Source: Geodermatophilaceae bacterium NBWT11 (lineage in GTDB: Bacteria; Actinomycetota; Actinomycetes; Mycobacteriales; Geodermatophilaceae). Taken from it: a stretch of DNA of 64,000 nt. A program made the position numbers and the translations under genes. Position 1 is the stretch's first letter, and each line of letters begins with the position of its first letter. Under the pieces are notes generated by a model. That model was not told the DNA's origin. It saw nothing but the letters and a program-made list of their open reading frames with translations, and searched no databases. Below are positions 7,554 to 16,631 of this stretch, in pieces. Location: assembly GCA_014218215.1 (NCBI GenBank), contig CP043652.1:3782001-3846000 (forward strand), read 5' to 3'.

Positions 7554-8101
7554 CGGTCGTCGTCCGGGGCGGTCCGGGGCACCGGGACGCGGGTGAGCGG
7601 CACCCCGGCCGAGCGGAGCTCGTGGGCCAGCCGCACCGCCTCGACCTGCGTGGACACCCCGAGCTTGGCCATCGCCCGCTGCCTCGCCGCCTGCACCGCG
7701 CGGGGGCTGATGCCCAGGTCGGCGGCGGTCCGTGCGGCCGGTACGCCGGCCGCGACGGCGCTCAGCACGGCGTCCTCGCGGGGGGACAGCGACGGACGGC
7801 CGACCCCGGCCGGCGCCGGGGGGACGCAGGCGGCCTGGCGCACCCGCGCGGCCAGCCCGGTCAGGTCGGCCACGTCGAGGTCCTCGACGGCCACGCTGCG
7901 GGTCCCGGGGTGCCCCGACGGGCTCAGCCAGACCGTCCTGTCGAGATCGGCCGGTACGACCTCCGGCCAGCCGGCGTACGAGCCCACCAGGCGCAGCCCC
8001 GACACCCGCCCCAGCGCTGCGGCGAGGGCGGCGCGGACCAGCGGGCGCGGGTCGACGACGCCCACCGATGCAGGACCGGGCGGACCCGACGAGCCGGACA
8101 T
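7550..8101 (-). CDS. Short LuxR-type regulator (degenerate receiver)
   Basis: 183-residue protein with a C-terminal LuxR DNA-binding domain (LSPREDAVLSAVAAGVPAARTAADLGISPRAVQAARQRAMAKLGV). The N-terminal half keeps only traces of a receiver (VGVVDPRPLVRAALAAAL) and is shorter than normal. ATG 8101 is chosen because a longer frame upstream would run through the divergent ABC transporter. It is transcribed first in a pair with the other regulator, 18 bp from the exporter start on the opposite strand, so it is placed to control both directions. Confidence 0.78.
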   Translation of the reverse strand: MSGSSGPPGPASVGVVDPRPLVRAALAAALGRVSGLRLVGSYAGWPEVVPADLDRTVWLSPSGHPGTRSVAVEDLDVADLTGLAARVRQAACVPPAPAGVGRPSLSPREDAVLSAVAAGVPAARTAADLGISPRAVQAARQRAMAKLGVSTQVEAVRLAHELRSAGVPLTRVPVPRTAPDDDR

Positions 8102-8119
8102 GCGGGCGAGGCTAGTCGG

Positions 8120-9916
8120 ATGAGACCACTCAGTGCAGCTGGTCGATGGCAGAGAGTGATCAGGCGCCGGCGGAGTCTGCCGGTGGCCACCGCCGTCGCC
8201 ACGGTCTGGCGGGCCGACCGCCGGGGCACCCTCGTCGCCGGAGGGCTCGCCCTGGGCGGCGCGCTGTGCGGTCTCGGGCTGGTCGCGGCGAGCCACCTCG
8301 CGCTCCGCACGGTGCTGGACACCGGTGACGGGTCCGGACTCGTCCTCCCGCTGCTGCTCATCGCCGTCCTCACCGCCGCGTCCGGCTCGATCGGGGTGCT
8401 CACCGGGCTGCACCAGCGGGTGCTGGGCGAGCGGGTGGCCCAGGCGGTCTGGCGGTCGCTGCTGGCCTCGTGCGCGTCGGTCGACCTGGTCACCTACGAG
8501 TCCACCGGCTTCCTGGACCGGCTGGAACGGGTGCGCGGCAACGCGGTGAGCCGGCCCGCCGGCGTGGTGACCGCGGTGTTCGGGCTGGCCGGCGGACTGC
8601 TCGGCGTCCTGGTGCTGGGCGGTGCGCTGCTCACGGTGGCGCCGGTGCTGGTCCCGGTGCTCGCCGTGGGCGCCGTCCCCGCGGTGCTGCTGTCCCGCCG
8701 GGCCAGCCGCGCGGAGTTCGCCCTGGCCCGGCGCTCCACCGCGTCGATGCAGCGCCGCGGCTACCTCAAGTCGCTGCTCAGCCATCGGGTGACCGCCGCC
8801 GAGCTGCGCGCCTTCGACGCCGCCCCCGGGCTGCTGGCCCGGCACGACGCGGAGGACGCCGCACACCTGGGCCGGCTGCAGGCCCACGTGGGCGGCCGGC
8901 GACGCACTGCGCTGGCCGGTCTGGTCACCGCGGCGGTGGCCCTCGGCGCGGCGATGGTCGTGGTGGTCTGGCTGGCCACCAGCGGGCGGATCGGGCTGCC
9001 CGGCGCCGGGGCCGCCGCGGTCGCCGCCCGGCTGCTGGGCGGGCAGCTGGCCCGGGTCTTCCGCTCGCTGGGCTCGCTGGTCGAGGCCGGCCCGTTCCTG
9101 GCCGACCTGGACGCCTTCCTCGCCGACTTCCCGGCCCGGGACACCAGCGGGGTGCGGCAGACCCTGCACACCGGGCTGGCCGTCCGGTCGGTCTCCTTCA
9201 CCTACCCCGGGCAGACCCGGCCGGCCCTGGACGACGTCAGTCTCGACGTGCTGCCGGGCCGGGTGGTGGCCCTCGTGGGGGAGAACGGGTCGGGCAAGAC
9301 GACCCTGGCCAAGGTGCTGGCCGGGCTCTACGCCCCGGCCTCCGGGGCGGTCTGCTGGGACGGGCGGGCGCTGGGTCGCGACGACCTCCGGGCCAGCACC
9401 AGCGTGCTGTTCCAGGACTTCCTGCGCTACCAGATGTCGGTCACCGACAACGTCGCCGTCTCGGGCGGGCCCGGGCGGACGACCGACCCCGACCGGGTCG
9501 CCGCGGTGCTGGACCGGGTCGGTGTCGGCGACGCGGTGCGCCGGCTGCCGCACGGGCAGGACACCGTGCTGGGCGTGGAGCTCGGCGAGGGCGGCGACCT
9601 GTCCGGGGGCCAGTGGCAGCGGGTCGCCCTGGCCCGGGCGCTCTACCGGGACAGCGACCTGGTGGTGCTCGACGAGCCCAGCGCCGCCCTGGACCCCCGG
9701 GCCGAGCACGAGCTGTTCCGCGACGTCCGGGCCGTGCTGGACGGCCGGGCCGCCGTGCTCGTCTCGCACCGCTGGTCCAGCGTGCGGCTCGCCGACGTGA
9801 TCCACGTGCTGCACGAGGGCCGGGTGGTCGAACACGGCAGCCACGAGGAGCTGGTCGCCGCCGGCGGCCGGTACGCCGAGCTGTACGCCCTGCAGGCCGA
9901 CGCCTTCGGCGGCTGA
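8120..9916 (+). CDS. ABC exporter, fused membrane and ATPase domains (lasso export, D)
   Basis: 598-residue half-transporter with an N-terminal six-helix-type membrane domain and a C-terminal nucleotide-binding domain. Walker A (GENGSGKTT, near residue 390), the signature LSGGQWQR, Walker B (DLVVLDEPSAALDP) and the H-loop His (VSHRW) are all intact. It probably pumps the mature lasso peptide out and gives self-protection, the usual job of the D protein in these clusters. ATG 8120 lies 18 bp from the divergent regulator. No peptidase C39 domain is present, as expected where B2 removes the leader. Confidence 0.88.
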   Translation: MRPLSAAGRWQRVIRRRRSLPVATAVATVWRADRRGTLVAGGLALGGALCGLGLVAASHLALRTVLDTGDGSGLVLPLLLIAVLTAASGSIGVLTGLHQRVLGERVAQAVWRSLLASCASVDLVTYESTGFLDRLERVRGNAVSRPAGVVTAVFGLAGGLLGVLVLGGALLTVAPVLVPVLAVGAVPAVLLSRRASRAEFALARRSTASMQRRGYLKSLLSHRVTAAELRAFDAAPGLLARHDAEDAAHLGRLQAHVGGRRRTALAGLVTAAVALGAAMVVVVWLATSGRIGLPGAGAAAVAARLLGGQLARVFRSLGSLVEAGPFLADLDAFLADFPARDTSGVRQTLHTGLAVRSVSFTYPGQTRPALDDVSLDVLPGRVVALVGENGSGKTTLAKVLAGLYAPASGAVCWDGRALGRDDLRASTSVLFQDFLRYQMSVTDNVAVSGGPGRTTDPDRVAAVLDRVGVGDAVRRLPHGQDTVLGVELGEGGDLSGGQWQRVALARALYRDSDLVVLDEPSAALDPRAEHELFRDVRAVLDGRAAVLVSHRWSSVRLADVIHVLHEGRVVEHGSHEELVAAGGRYAELYALQADAFGG

Positions 9917-9926
9917 CCCGCGGGCC

Positions 9927-10733
9927 TCAGCCGGAGAGCCGCCCGCAGTCGGCCGGGCCCAGCGCGACCGGCTGCCCGCCGGCCAGCTCGGCGAGCACGA
10001 TCGACTGCACCAGGGGGTCGCGGGGCAGCTGGCCGTGCTCGACGGTCGAGTCCGCGCAGACCGACTGCACGGTCAGGTTGAGTGCGCCGTCGAGCTCGGC
10101 GGAGTCCGGCGGGGTGACGGTCTGGTCCACCGTCGTCCAGATCGACACCCACGTCGGCCCGGCCGGCGTCTCGTCGTCGGCGTTCAGCTCGCGCAGCAGG
10201 TCGCTGTCGGTGGTCAGCTGCCGGCACCCCTCGGGGCACTGGTCGGGGGCGAGCTCGGACCCGAGGTCGGCCAGCGTGGTGCCGTGGTGCGGGGAGCCCA
10301 GGGTGAGGATGCGGCGGGCCTGCTCGGCCCCGCCGTCGGCGGCCCACAGCCGGGCGATGACGCCCCCCGCGGAGTAGCCGATCACGTCCACGCTGCTGGC
10401 CCCGGTCCGCGCCAGCGCGTCGTCCACCGCGGTGCCGAGCACGGCGGCCGAGGCGTTCATGTCCCCGGTGCCCTCGTCGGGCACGTCGACGACCGTGGCG
10501 TCCCGGCCGACGGCGTCGAGCCGGTCGGCGAGCGTCTGCAGGGAGGCCGTCGAGCCGCCGTACCCGGGCACGAGCAGCACCGGGCCCAGCTCGGACTGGG
10601 ACACCTCGGTCGCGTCGTCGGCGGTGAGCCGGGGGACCAGCAGCGCCGCGGTCAGCGCCAGGGCGGCGACCACGACGGCGGCCAGCAACCCGAGCACGAG
10701 CCGGCGACGGGCGGGGGAGAGGCTGGCGAACAC
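9927..10733 (-). CDS. Secreted or membrane-anchored lipase / alpha-beta hydrolase
   Basis: 268-residue alpha/beta hydrolase resembling triacylglycerol lipases. An N-terminal hydrophobic segment (LVLGLLAAVVVAALALTAALLV) acts as a signal or anchor. The oxyanion part LLVPGYGGS and the nucleophile elbow GYSAGG (Ser) are clear, as is the following SPHHGT block. A later Asp and the His in STVEHGQL probably complete the triad. It is convergent with the ABC exporter (10-nt gap) and seems to be the first gene outside the lasso cluster. Substrate unknown. Confidence 0.85.
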   Translation of the reverse strand: MFASLSPARRRLVLGLLAAVVVAALALTAALLVPRLTADDATEVSQSELGPVLLVPGYGGSTASLQTLADRLDAVGRDATVVDVPDEGTGDMNASAAVLGTAVDDALARTGASSVDVIGYSAGGVIARLWAADGGAEQARRILTLGSPHHGTTLADLGSELAPDQCPEGCRQLTTDSDLLRELNADDETPAGPTWVSIWTTVDQTVTPPDSAELDGALNLTVQSVCADSTVEHGQLPRDPLVQSIVLAELAGGQPVALGPADCGRLSG

Positions 10734-10777
10734 CCCACCACTGTCCCCGGTTTCCCCGGTCCTGGTGGACTGTCCCC

Positions 10778-11464
10778 GTGCCGTCCTTCCTCAGCCGCGA
10801 CGAGTACTTCGACGCGTGGTCCACCTGGCACGGCGGCACCGACCCGCGCGACAGCGGGATCGTCCGCGGCTGGCTGACCATCGCGTACACCCTGGCGCGG
10901 CCGCTGTCCGGGCTCTCCCCGCTGCTGGTCACCGCGCTGGGCCTGGTCGTGGCGCTGGCCTCGATCGGCCCCGCCGCGGCCGGCGGGCTGTGGCTGGTCC
11001 CCGCCGGGCTGCTGATCGGGCTGTCCGGGCTGCTGGACTCCCTGGACGGCGCGCTGGCCATCGCGGGCGGGCGGGCCAGCCGGCGGGGGTTCGTGCTGGA
11101 CTCCGTCGTCGACCGGCTGACCGAGGTCGCCTACGCCCTCGCCTTCTGGGTCGCCGGGGCTCCCGGCTGGCTCGTGGTCGCCTTCGGCGCGCTCTGCTGG
11201 CTGCCGGACTACCTGCGCGCCCGGGCCGGGCAGGCCGGGGTCGACGAGACCGGCGCGGTGTCGGTGTGGGAACGGCCGACCCGGGTCGCGATGGCCGGGA
11301 TGACGCTCGGCGGGGCCGGGGTCTCCTCGCTGGTCGGACTGGCCGAGCCGGTCGTGGTGGCCGGCGCCGCGGTGGGTGTGCTGCTCGGCGTCGTCGGCAC
11401 CACGCAGCTGGGCCTGCAGCTGCGCAGGGCGCTGGACGGCCCCGGTCCCGTTACGCTCGGGTGA
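10778..11464 (+). CDS. CDP-alcohol phosphatidyltransferase family membrane protein
   Basis: 228-residue membrane enzyme of the CDP-alcohol phosphatidyltransferase family, which joins a CDP-activated lipid or alcohol to an acceptor alcohol. The catalytic aspartate pattern is present in a slightly divergent form: DSLDGALA, then GFVLDSVVD nine residues later. The AR pair of the classic motif is replaced by AI. Several hydrophobic helices follow. The GTG start at 10778 lies in a 44-nt gap from the divergent lipase. The head-group alcohol cannot be predicted. Confidence 0.82.
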   Translation: MPSFLSRDEYFDAWSTWHGGTDPRDSGIVRGWLTIAYTLARPLSGLSPLLVTALGLVVALASIGPAAAGGLWLVPAGLLIGLSGLLDSLDGALAIAGGRASRRGFVLDSVVDRLTEVAYALAFWVAGAPGWLVVAFGALCWLPDYLRARAGQAGVDETGAVSVWERPTRVAMAGMTLGGAGVSSLVGLAEPVVVAGAAVGVLLGVVGTTQLGLQLRRALDGPGPVTLG

Positions 11465-11535
11465 ACCCCGGGGGGGCTGCCGAGCAGCCGGCCACCGGGT
11501 CCGTGTGAGCCCGCACCCCCCTCTGGAGCCCCACC

Positions 11536-12528
11536 GTGTCCGTCGCCGTGACCGGTTCGATCGCCACCGACCACCTGATGACCTTCCCGGGCACCTTCAC
11601 CGAGCAGTTCGTCGAGGGCCAGATGGAGAACGTCTCGCTGTCGTTCCTGGTCGACGACCTGGTGCAGCACCGCGGCGGCGCCGGGGCCAACATGGCCTAC
11701 GGCATGGGCCTGCTCGGCCTGACCCCGGTGCTCGTCGGCGCGGTCGGCAACGACTTCGACGACTACGAGGCCTGGCTGAACCGGCACGGGGTGGACACCG
11801 CCTCGGTGCACTGGTCCGAGCTCAAGCACACGGCCCGGTTCACCTGCACGACCGACTCGGCGAACAACCAGATCGCGTCGTTCTACTCCGGCGCCATGGC
11901 CGAGGCCTCGATGATCGAGCTGGCCCCGGTGGAGAAGCGGGTCGGCACCCTGGACCTGGTCATCGTCGGCCCGAACGACCCCACCGCGATGGTGCAGCAC
12001 ACCCAGGAGTGCCGGGACCGCGGCTACGCGTTCATGGCCGACCCCTCCCAGCAGCTGGCCTGGGCCGACGGCGAGATGATCCGCACCCTGGTCGACGGCG
12101 CCGAGCTGCTGTTCACCAACGAGTACGAGGCCGCGCTGCTCAAGCAGAAGACCGGCTGGAGCCACGCCGAGGTGCTCGACCGGGTCGGCACCTGGGTGAC
12201 CACCCGGGCCGCCAACGGCGTGCGGGTCGAGCGGGTGGGGGAGGAGACGATCGAGGTCATCGCCGTCCCCGAGACCCGCCCCGTGGAGCCCACCGGCGGC
12301 GGCGACGCGCTGCGCGCCGGCTTCGTCGCCGCCCGCCAGTGGGGCCTGTCGCTGGAGCGGGCCACCCAGGTCGGCTCGGCCGTGGCCACCGCCGCCGTCG
12401 AGGTCGTGGGCACCCAGGAGTACTCGCTGCCCCGGGAGTCGTTCCTGCAGCGCTTCGAGGCCGCCTTCGGTGCGGAGGCCGCCGCCGAGGTGGCCCCGCA
12501 CCTGCCTCACTCCCCGCGCAACGCCTGA
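11536..12528 (+). CDS. PfkB-family carbohydrate kinase (adenosine-kinase-like)
   Basis: 330-residue ribokinase-fold kinase. It resembles the actinobacterial adenosine kinase/CbhK group, which phosphorylates adenosine or sugars. The N-terminal RGGAGANMAYGMGLLG and the C-terminal PTGGGDALRAGF motif, with the catalytic Asp of the anion hole, are visible; the usual GAGD is GGGD here. A GGAG site lies 8 nt before GTG 11536. Its end overlaps the convergent flavin-reductase gene by 22 nt. Confidence 0.85.
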   Translation: MSVAVTGSIATDHLMTFPGTFTEQFVEGQMENVSLSFLVDDLVQHRGGAGANMAYGMGLLGLTPVLVGAVGNDFDDYEAWLNRHGVDTASVHWSELKHTARFTCTTDSANNQIASFYSGAMAEASMIELAPVEKRVGTLDLVIVGPNDPTAMVQHTQECRDRGYAFMADPSQQLAWADGEMIRTLVDGAELLFTNEYEAALLKQKTGWSHAEVLDRVGTWVTTRAANGVRVERVGEETIEVIAVPETRPVEPTGGGDALRAGFVAARQWGLSLERATQVGSAVATAAVEVVGTQEYSLPRESFLQRFEAAFGAEAAAEVAPHLPHSPRNA

Positions 12529-13160
12529 CCGATCGAGGGGTCCTCGGACCACTGGCTGAAGGGGATCCGCTTGATCTCCTTCAGCTCCCCGATCGTCGCC
12601 CACTCGTTGCCGCCCAGGCGGGCCAGCGGGTTCAGCTCCTCGATCCGCGGGCGGCCGTCGCGGACGACGGTCTCCCACGCCGTGGCGTGCACGACCCGAC
12701 CGAAGACGACGGTGCTGTCGCCCAGCCGGATCGTCGAGTGCAGCACGCACTCCAGGCTCACCGGGGACTCCGCGACCCGCTTGGCCGCCACCACCGAGCT
12801 GTCCTCCAGCGTGACACCGGTCTGCTCGGCCTCGTCGTGGTCGGGCGGGAAGTCGGTCCCGGTGGCGTTGACCTGCTCGAACAGCGCCTCCGGCGTCAGG
12901 TTGACGGTGAAGTCACCGGTCGCCTCGACGTTGTTCAGGGAGTCCTTGCGGCCCACGGACGTGAACTGCACGATCGGCGGGTCCACGCAGGCCACCGTGT
13001 AGAAGCTGTGCGGGGCCAGGTTGTGGCCCCCGTCGGCGTCGCGGCTGCAGACCCAGGCGATCGGGCGGGGGACGACGACGGAGTTCAGCACCCGGTAGAA
13101 GGCCCCGGTGCCCATCTCGGCCGGGTCGAAGTGCGTGCGGGCGTGGTCGGGAGAGGTCAC
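12507..13160 (-). CDS. Flavin reductase-like domain protein
   Basis: 217-residue flavin reductase-like (FMN-binding split-barrel) protein. Visible features include the start region MGTGAFYRVLNSVVVPRPIAWVCSRD, the NLAPHSFYTVACVDPP strand and the SLNNVEATGDFTVNL block typical of this family. It binds FMN and probably reduces flavin for a partner monooxygenase, which is not identified here. GTG 13160 is the first start after the upstream glycosyltransferase stop (11-nt gap), so it is probably the last gene of the carotenoid operon. Confidence 0.83.
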   Translation of the reverse strand: MTSPDHARTHFDPAEMGTGAFYRVLNSVVVPRPIAWVCSRDADGGHNLAPHSFYTVACVDPPIVQFTSVGRKDSLNNVEATGDFTVNLTPEALFEQVNATGTDFPPDHDEAEQTGVTLEDSSVVAAKRVAESPVSLECVLHSTIRLGDSTVVFGRVVHATAWETVVRDGRPRIEELNPLARLGGNEWATIGELKEIKRIPFSQWSEDPSIGQALRGE

Positions 13161-13171
13161 GCCGTCCAGTC

Positions 13172-14248
13172 TCACCGCAGCGTGCGGCCCCGCCACTCCA
13201 GGGTGCCGCGCCGGCGGCCCAGCACCGAGCCGACCAGCAGCACGTCGAGCAGTGCGACCCCCAGCGGGTGGGTCAGGCTGTCGGGCCACACCCGGCCGCC
13301 GATGCGGGCGGCGGTCACCGCCCGGCCCAGCACGCCGGCGGCGTAGCCGACCAGCCCGGCCCGGGTCCCGCTCAGCGGGGGGACCACGTACACCGCCGTC
13401 AGCGCCGCCCCCGCCAGCAGGCTGCCCACCGGTGACCCGCCCAGCGCCGACCACAGCGACTTCTCGTAGCCGGCCCGCAGCGGCGCCCAGCCCTCGTACA
13501 TCCGGGTCGCGGCCAGCGTCGAGCCCTCGACCACCACGCCCCGCCCGCCCGAGCGCTTCAGCGCCCGCAGCAGCGCGATGTCCTCGAGCACCTCCCCGCG
13601 CACCGCACCGTGCCCGCCGGCCCGCTCGTAGGCGTCCCGGCGGACCACCAGGAACTGCCCGTTGGCTGCAGCCAGCGAGGGCCGGGGCGAGCGCTCGGCG
13701 AGCCGCAGCGGCAGCGTGGTCGCCCACAGCCACTGCTGCAGCGGCTGCACCAGCCGCTCGGCCGGGGTGACCGCGAGCTGCCGGGGCCAGGGCGAGACCA
13801 GGTCCAGGTCGTGCGCGTCGAGCAGCGCCACCGCGGCGGCAACGGCGTGCGGGGCGAGCCGGACGTCGGCGTCGAGGAACACCAGCACGTCGACGTCGCC
13901 GGCCCCGGCCGCGCCCTGGGCGCAGGCGGCCGGCTTGCCCAGCCACCCGGCCGCGGGCGGGGTGGCCGTCCGCACCTCGACGCCGTGCGCCCGGGCGATC
14001 GCGGCCGTGCCGTCGGTGGACCCGTCGTCGACCACCACCGTGTGCAGGTGGGGCACCCCGGTCTGGGCGGCCACCGACTCCAGGCAGCCCGTCAGGGTGG
14101 CCTCCTCGTCCCGGGCCGGGACGACGACCCGCACCCGGTGGCGCACCGGCGGTGGGTCGGCCGCCGGCCGCCGGAGCAGCGCGGTGTTGACCACGGCGTG
14201 CACCGCCGTGGCCACGCTGATCCCGGCGAGCAGCGCGACCGGCCTCAC
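13172..14248 (-). CDS. Family 2 glycosyltransferase, CruG/CrtQ-like
   Basis: 358-residue membrane-associated GT2 enzyme. The core VVVPARDEEATLTGCLESV, the DDGSTDGT motif, the DxD metal motif in VFLDADVRL and a later GEVLEDIAL acidic block are present, followed by C-terminal hydrophobic helices. Its start overlaps the cruF-like stop by GTGA. CruF/CruG pairs glycosylate carotenoids such as myxol-type or bacterioruberin-type pigments, and CrtQ-type enzymes glucosylate apo-carotenoids. Direct evidence here is only the fold and the neighbours. Confidence 0.8.
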   Translation of the reverse strand: MRPVALLAGISVATAVHAVVNTALLRRPAADPPPVRHRVRVVVPARDEEATLTGCLESVAAQTGVPHLHTVVVDDGSTDGTAAIARAHGVEVRTATPPAAGWLGKPAACAQGAAGAGDVDVLVFLDADVRLAPHAVAAAVALLDAHDLDLVSPWPRQLAVTPAERLVQPLQQWLWATTLPLRLAERSPRPSLAAANGQFLVVRRDAYERAGGHGAVRGEVLEDIALLRALKRSGGRGVVVEGSTLAATRMYEGWAPLRAGYEKSLWSALGGSPVGSLLAGAALTAVYVVPPLSGTRAGLVGYAAGVLGRAVTAARIGGRVWPDSLTHPLGVALLDVLLVGSVLGRRRGTLEWRGRTLR

Positions 14249-15024
14249 CGGCGGGTGCGCTGCCGGGCGAGTGCGACGAGCACCGGTACCGCCAGCACGA
14301 CGCCCCAGGCGGCCGAGCCGGGCAGGTCGAGGAACGCCGCGTGGGCCAGGGCCCCGCCCAGGGTCATCCAGCCCAGCACCAGCATCGGGGCGCCGTCCCC
14401 GAGCCGGGGCGCGGTCCGGGCGGCCAGCGCGTCCAGGGCGGCCATCGTCACCAGCCCGGCCAGCAGCCAGCCGGCCAGGTTCGTCAGCGGCACGGTGTCG
14501 ATCCCGGGCAGCCCCGGGGAGGGGTGCGCCCAGGTCCAGTAGCCGGCCTGGACGAGCTGGGGGTCCAGCACGACGTCCCAGGCGGCGAAGACGGCAGCAG
14601 CGGTGGCGATCCGGCCCAGCCGGTGGGCAGGCACCAGCCGGCGGGCCAGCAGCCAGCTCGGCCAGGCCATCATCAGCCACGCCAGCGGCACCAGGAACGG
14701 CACGCCGAGCAGCGTCGGGCCCAGCGCGTCGGAGTACGTGTAGCTGCCGTACGGGAACCCGGTCGCCAGCCCGACCGCCTCGAACAGCACCGAGGCGGCC
14801 ACCACCACCCCGAGCACGCCGAGCCCGGTCCGTGCGCCCCGCGAGACCCAGGCGTGCGCCACCGACAGGGCCGATCCGAGCAGGACGATCGTCCAGCTCA
14901 CGACGTCCCGGCCGCCGCCCCCGGCGAGCGGGTAGGCGATCGCGGCCAGCACCAGCGCTCCGGCGAGCACCCACGGCACCCGGGCCGCCGTCGGGTGGGC
15001 GGTGCGCTGGTCCAGCGTCGTCAC
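14245..15024 (-). CDS. CruF-like carotenoid biosynthesis membrane protein
   Basis: 259-residue multi-helix membrane protein of the carotenoid biosynthesis family PF04240 (CruF, carotenoid 1,2-hydratase type). Recognisable elements include EAVGLATGFPYGSYTYSDALGP and AAWDVVLDPQLVQAGYWTW, with conserved Asp and Trp residues in the membrane. Both ends overlap neighbours by 4 nt. The family hydrates terminal double bonds of acyclic ends, making the hydroxyl that a CruG-like enzyme can glycosylate. I leave the symbol blank because the substrate is not shown. Confidence 0.82.
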   Translation of the reverse strand: MTTLDQRTAHPTAARVPWVLAGALVLAAIAYPLAGGGGRDVVSWTIVLLGSALSVAHAWVSRGARTGLGVLGVVVAASVLFEAVGLATGFPYGSYTYSDALGPTLLGVPFLVPLAWLMMAWPSWLLARRLVPAHRLGRIATAAAVFAAWDVVLDPQLVQAGYWTWAHPSPGLPGIDTVPLTNLAGWLLAGLVTMAALDALAARTAPRLGDGAPMLVLGWMTLGGALAHAAFLDLPGSAAWGVVLAVPVLVALARQRTRR

Positions 15025-16631
15025 CGGCGGGTGAGCCGCTTCGTCAGCCGGCCCAGCCGGGACCGGTCGCCCAGCACCACCCGGGCCGCCGTCCGCCCGG
15101 AGTTGCCCGACACCCCGCCACCGGGGTGCGTGGAGGCCCCGGACAGGTACAGCCCTGGCAGCCCCGGCACCCGGTGCCCGGAGAGCTCCGGGGTGGGCCG
15201 GAAGGCGAACATCGAGGCCAGCGACATCTCCACGTGCATGACGTTGCCCCGCACCAGGCCGAGCTCCTGCTCCAGCCGCAGCGGGGTCTGCACGTACATC
15301 CGCTGTACCGAGTCGGCGAACCCGGGGGCGTACCGGTCGACGGCCTCGATCAGCCGACGGGCCTCGGTGTCGGCGATGGCGTCCCAGTCGGCGCCGTCGG
15401 CCATCGCGTACGGGTACCACTGGCCCCAGATCGTCACCACGTGCTGGCCCTCGGGCGCCAGGGTGTCGTCGCTGGCGGAGAAGCTCATGGCCAGCGGCAC
15501 CGGCTCGCGCGGCACCTCCCCGGCCAGCCAGTCGCCGTGCGCCCGGGCCAGCTGGGCGCGGTCGGTGCACAGCAGTTGCAGTCCCTGTAACGAGTCCGCC
15601 GCCGACACCCCGGGGTACTGGGGCAGGGCATCGGTCTGGCAGCGGACGACCAGGCCGAAGCCGTTGCCCAACGGGGGCGCGGCGTCGGCCAGGGCGGGTG
15701 GTGCGTCGTCCCCGGCGATGGCCGCGGTGGCGCTCACGTGGCAGGCGGCGACGACGACGGGGGCCTGGATCCGTCGCCCGGACGCGGTGACGACGCCGGT
15801 GACCCGGCCGTCCTCGGTGATCAGCGACGCGGCGCCGTCGCCGAGGGTGACCCGGCCGCCGTGCGACTCGAGCTTGGCGCGCAGCGCGCGGGTCAGGCCA
15901 CCGGAACCACCGACCGGGTGCCCGGGCGGGGTGGTGTGCAGCAGGGCCGCCCAGCCGACCATGGCCGCGGTGCCGGGCTCGGACATCGGGGGTCCGGACT
16001 GGGCGCCGAACCAGGCCAGCGCCGCCTTGAGGCGCTCGGAGGAGAACCACCGGTCCAGCAGGGCGTCGCCGGAGCCGAGGAAGTCCGTCGCCAGTTCACC
16101 GCCCGCCGTGCGCGGTCGGCCCTTCGCCGGCGCCCCGAGCGGCCACAGGTGGCGCACCAGCCGGGCCGGGCTGGGCCGGTCACCGAAGGCCTGGACGACC
16201 TGGGCGCTGCGGGGGCCCCAGACGCCGACGAAGCGGCGGTAGGCGGCGGCGTCCTCGGGCCCGCAGGCGGCCTCGATGGAGGCGCAGGTGGCGTCGAGGT
16301 CGACGGAGAACACGATCGGACGGCCGTCGGGCCCCTCGCTGCCCGGCGCGGTGGCCGGGGCGAAGCCCCACGGGTCGCAGTCGACGTAGCGGAGGCCGTG
16401 GGCGGCGAGGTCGAGCTCCTCGACGATCCCGGAGTGCCGGATGATCACGTGCGCACTGGAGCCCCGGTCGACGTGCACGCCGGGCCAGCGTTCCACGGTG
16501 GAGACCGCCCCACCGAGCACGGTGTCGCTCTCGACCACCTCGACGTGCAGGCCGGCCTCGGCCAGGTGGCAGGCGGCGACCATGCCGTTGTGCCCGGACC
16601 CGATGACGATCGCGTCGGCGGTGTCAGACAT
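15021..16631 (-). CDS. Phytoene-dehydrogenase-like FAD oxidoreductase (CrtO/CrtI-type)
   Basis: 536-residue FAD-dependent amine-oxidase/phytoene-dehydrogenase family protein. It has an N-terminal dinucleotide fold (AIVIGSGHNGMVAACHLAEAG), a GGSGGLTRAL substrate-side block and the C-terminal FAD motif (GLYLSGASTHPGGGVSGNSGR). Members desaturate carotenoids or add keto groups (CrtO). Being next to CruF- and CruG-like genes, a carotenoid role is likely. ATG 16631 overlaps the GNAT gene by 8 nt. Desaturase and ketolase cannot be separated by reading alone. Confidence 0.85.
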   Translation of the reverse strand: MSDTADAIVIGSGHNGMVAACHLAEAGLHVEVVESDTVLGGAVSTVERWPGVHVDRGSSAHVIIRHSGIVEELDLAAHGLRYVDCDPWGFAPATAPGSEGPDGRPIVFSVDLDATCASIEAACGPEDAAAYRRFVGVWGPRSAQVVQAFGDRPSPARLVRHLWPLGAPAKGRPRTAGGELATDFLGSGDALLDRWFSSERLKAALAWFGAQSGPPMSEPGTAAMVGWAALLHTTPPGHPVGGSGGLTRALRAKLESHGGRVTLGDGAASLITEDGRVTGVVTASGRRIQAPVVVAACHVSATAAIAGDDAPPALADAAPPLGNGFGLVVRCQTDALPQYPGVSAADSLQGLQLLCTDRAQLARAHGDWLAGEVPREPVPLAMSFSASDDTLAPEGQHVVTIWGQWYPYAMADGADWDAIADTEARRLIEAVDRYAPGFADSVQRMYVQTPLRLEQELGLVRGNVMHVEMSLASMFAFRPTPELSGHRVPGLPGLYLSGASTHPGGGVSGNSGRTAARVVLGDRSRLGRLTKRLTRR

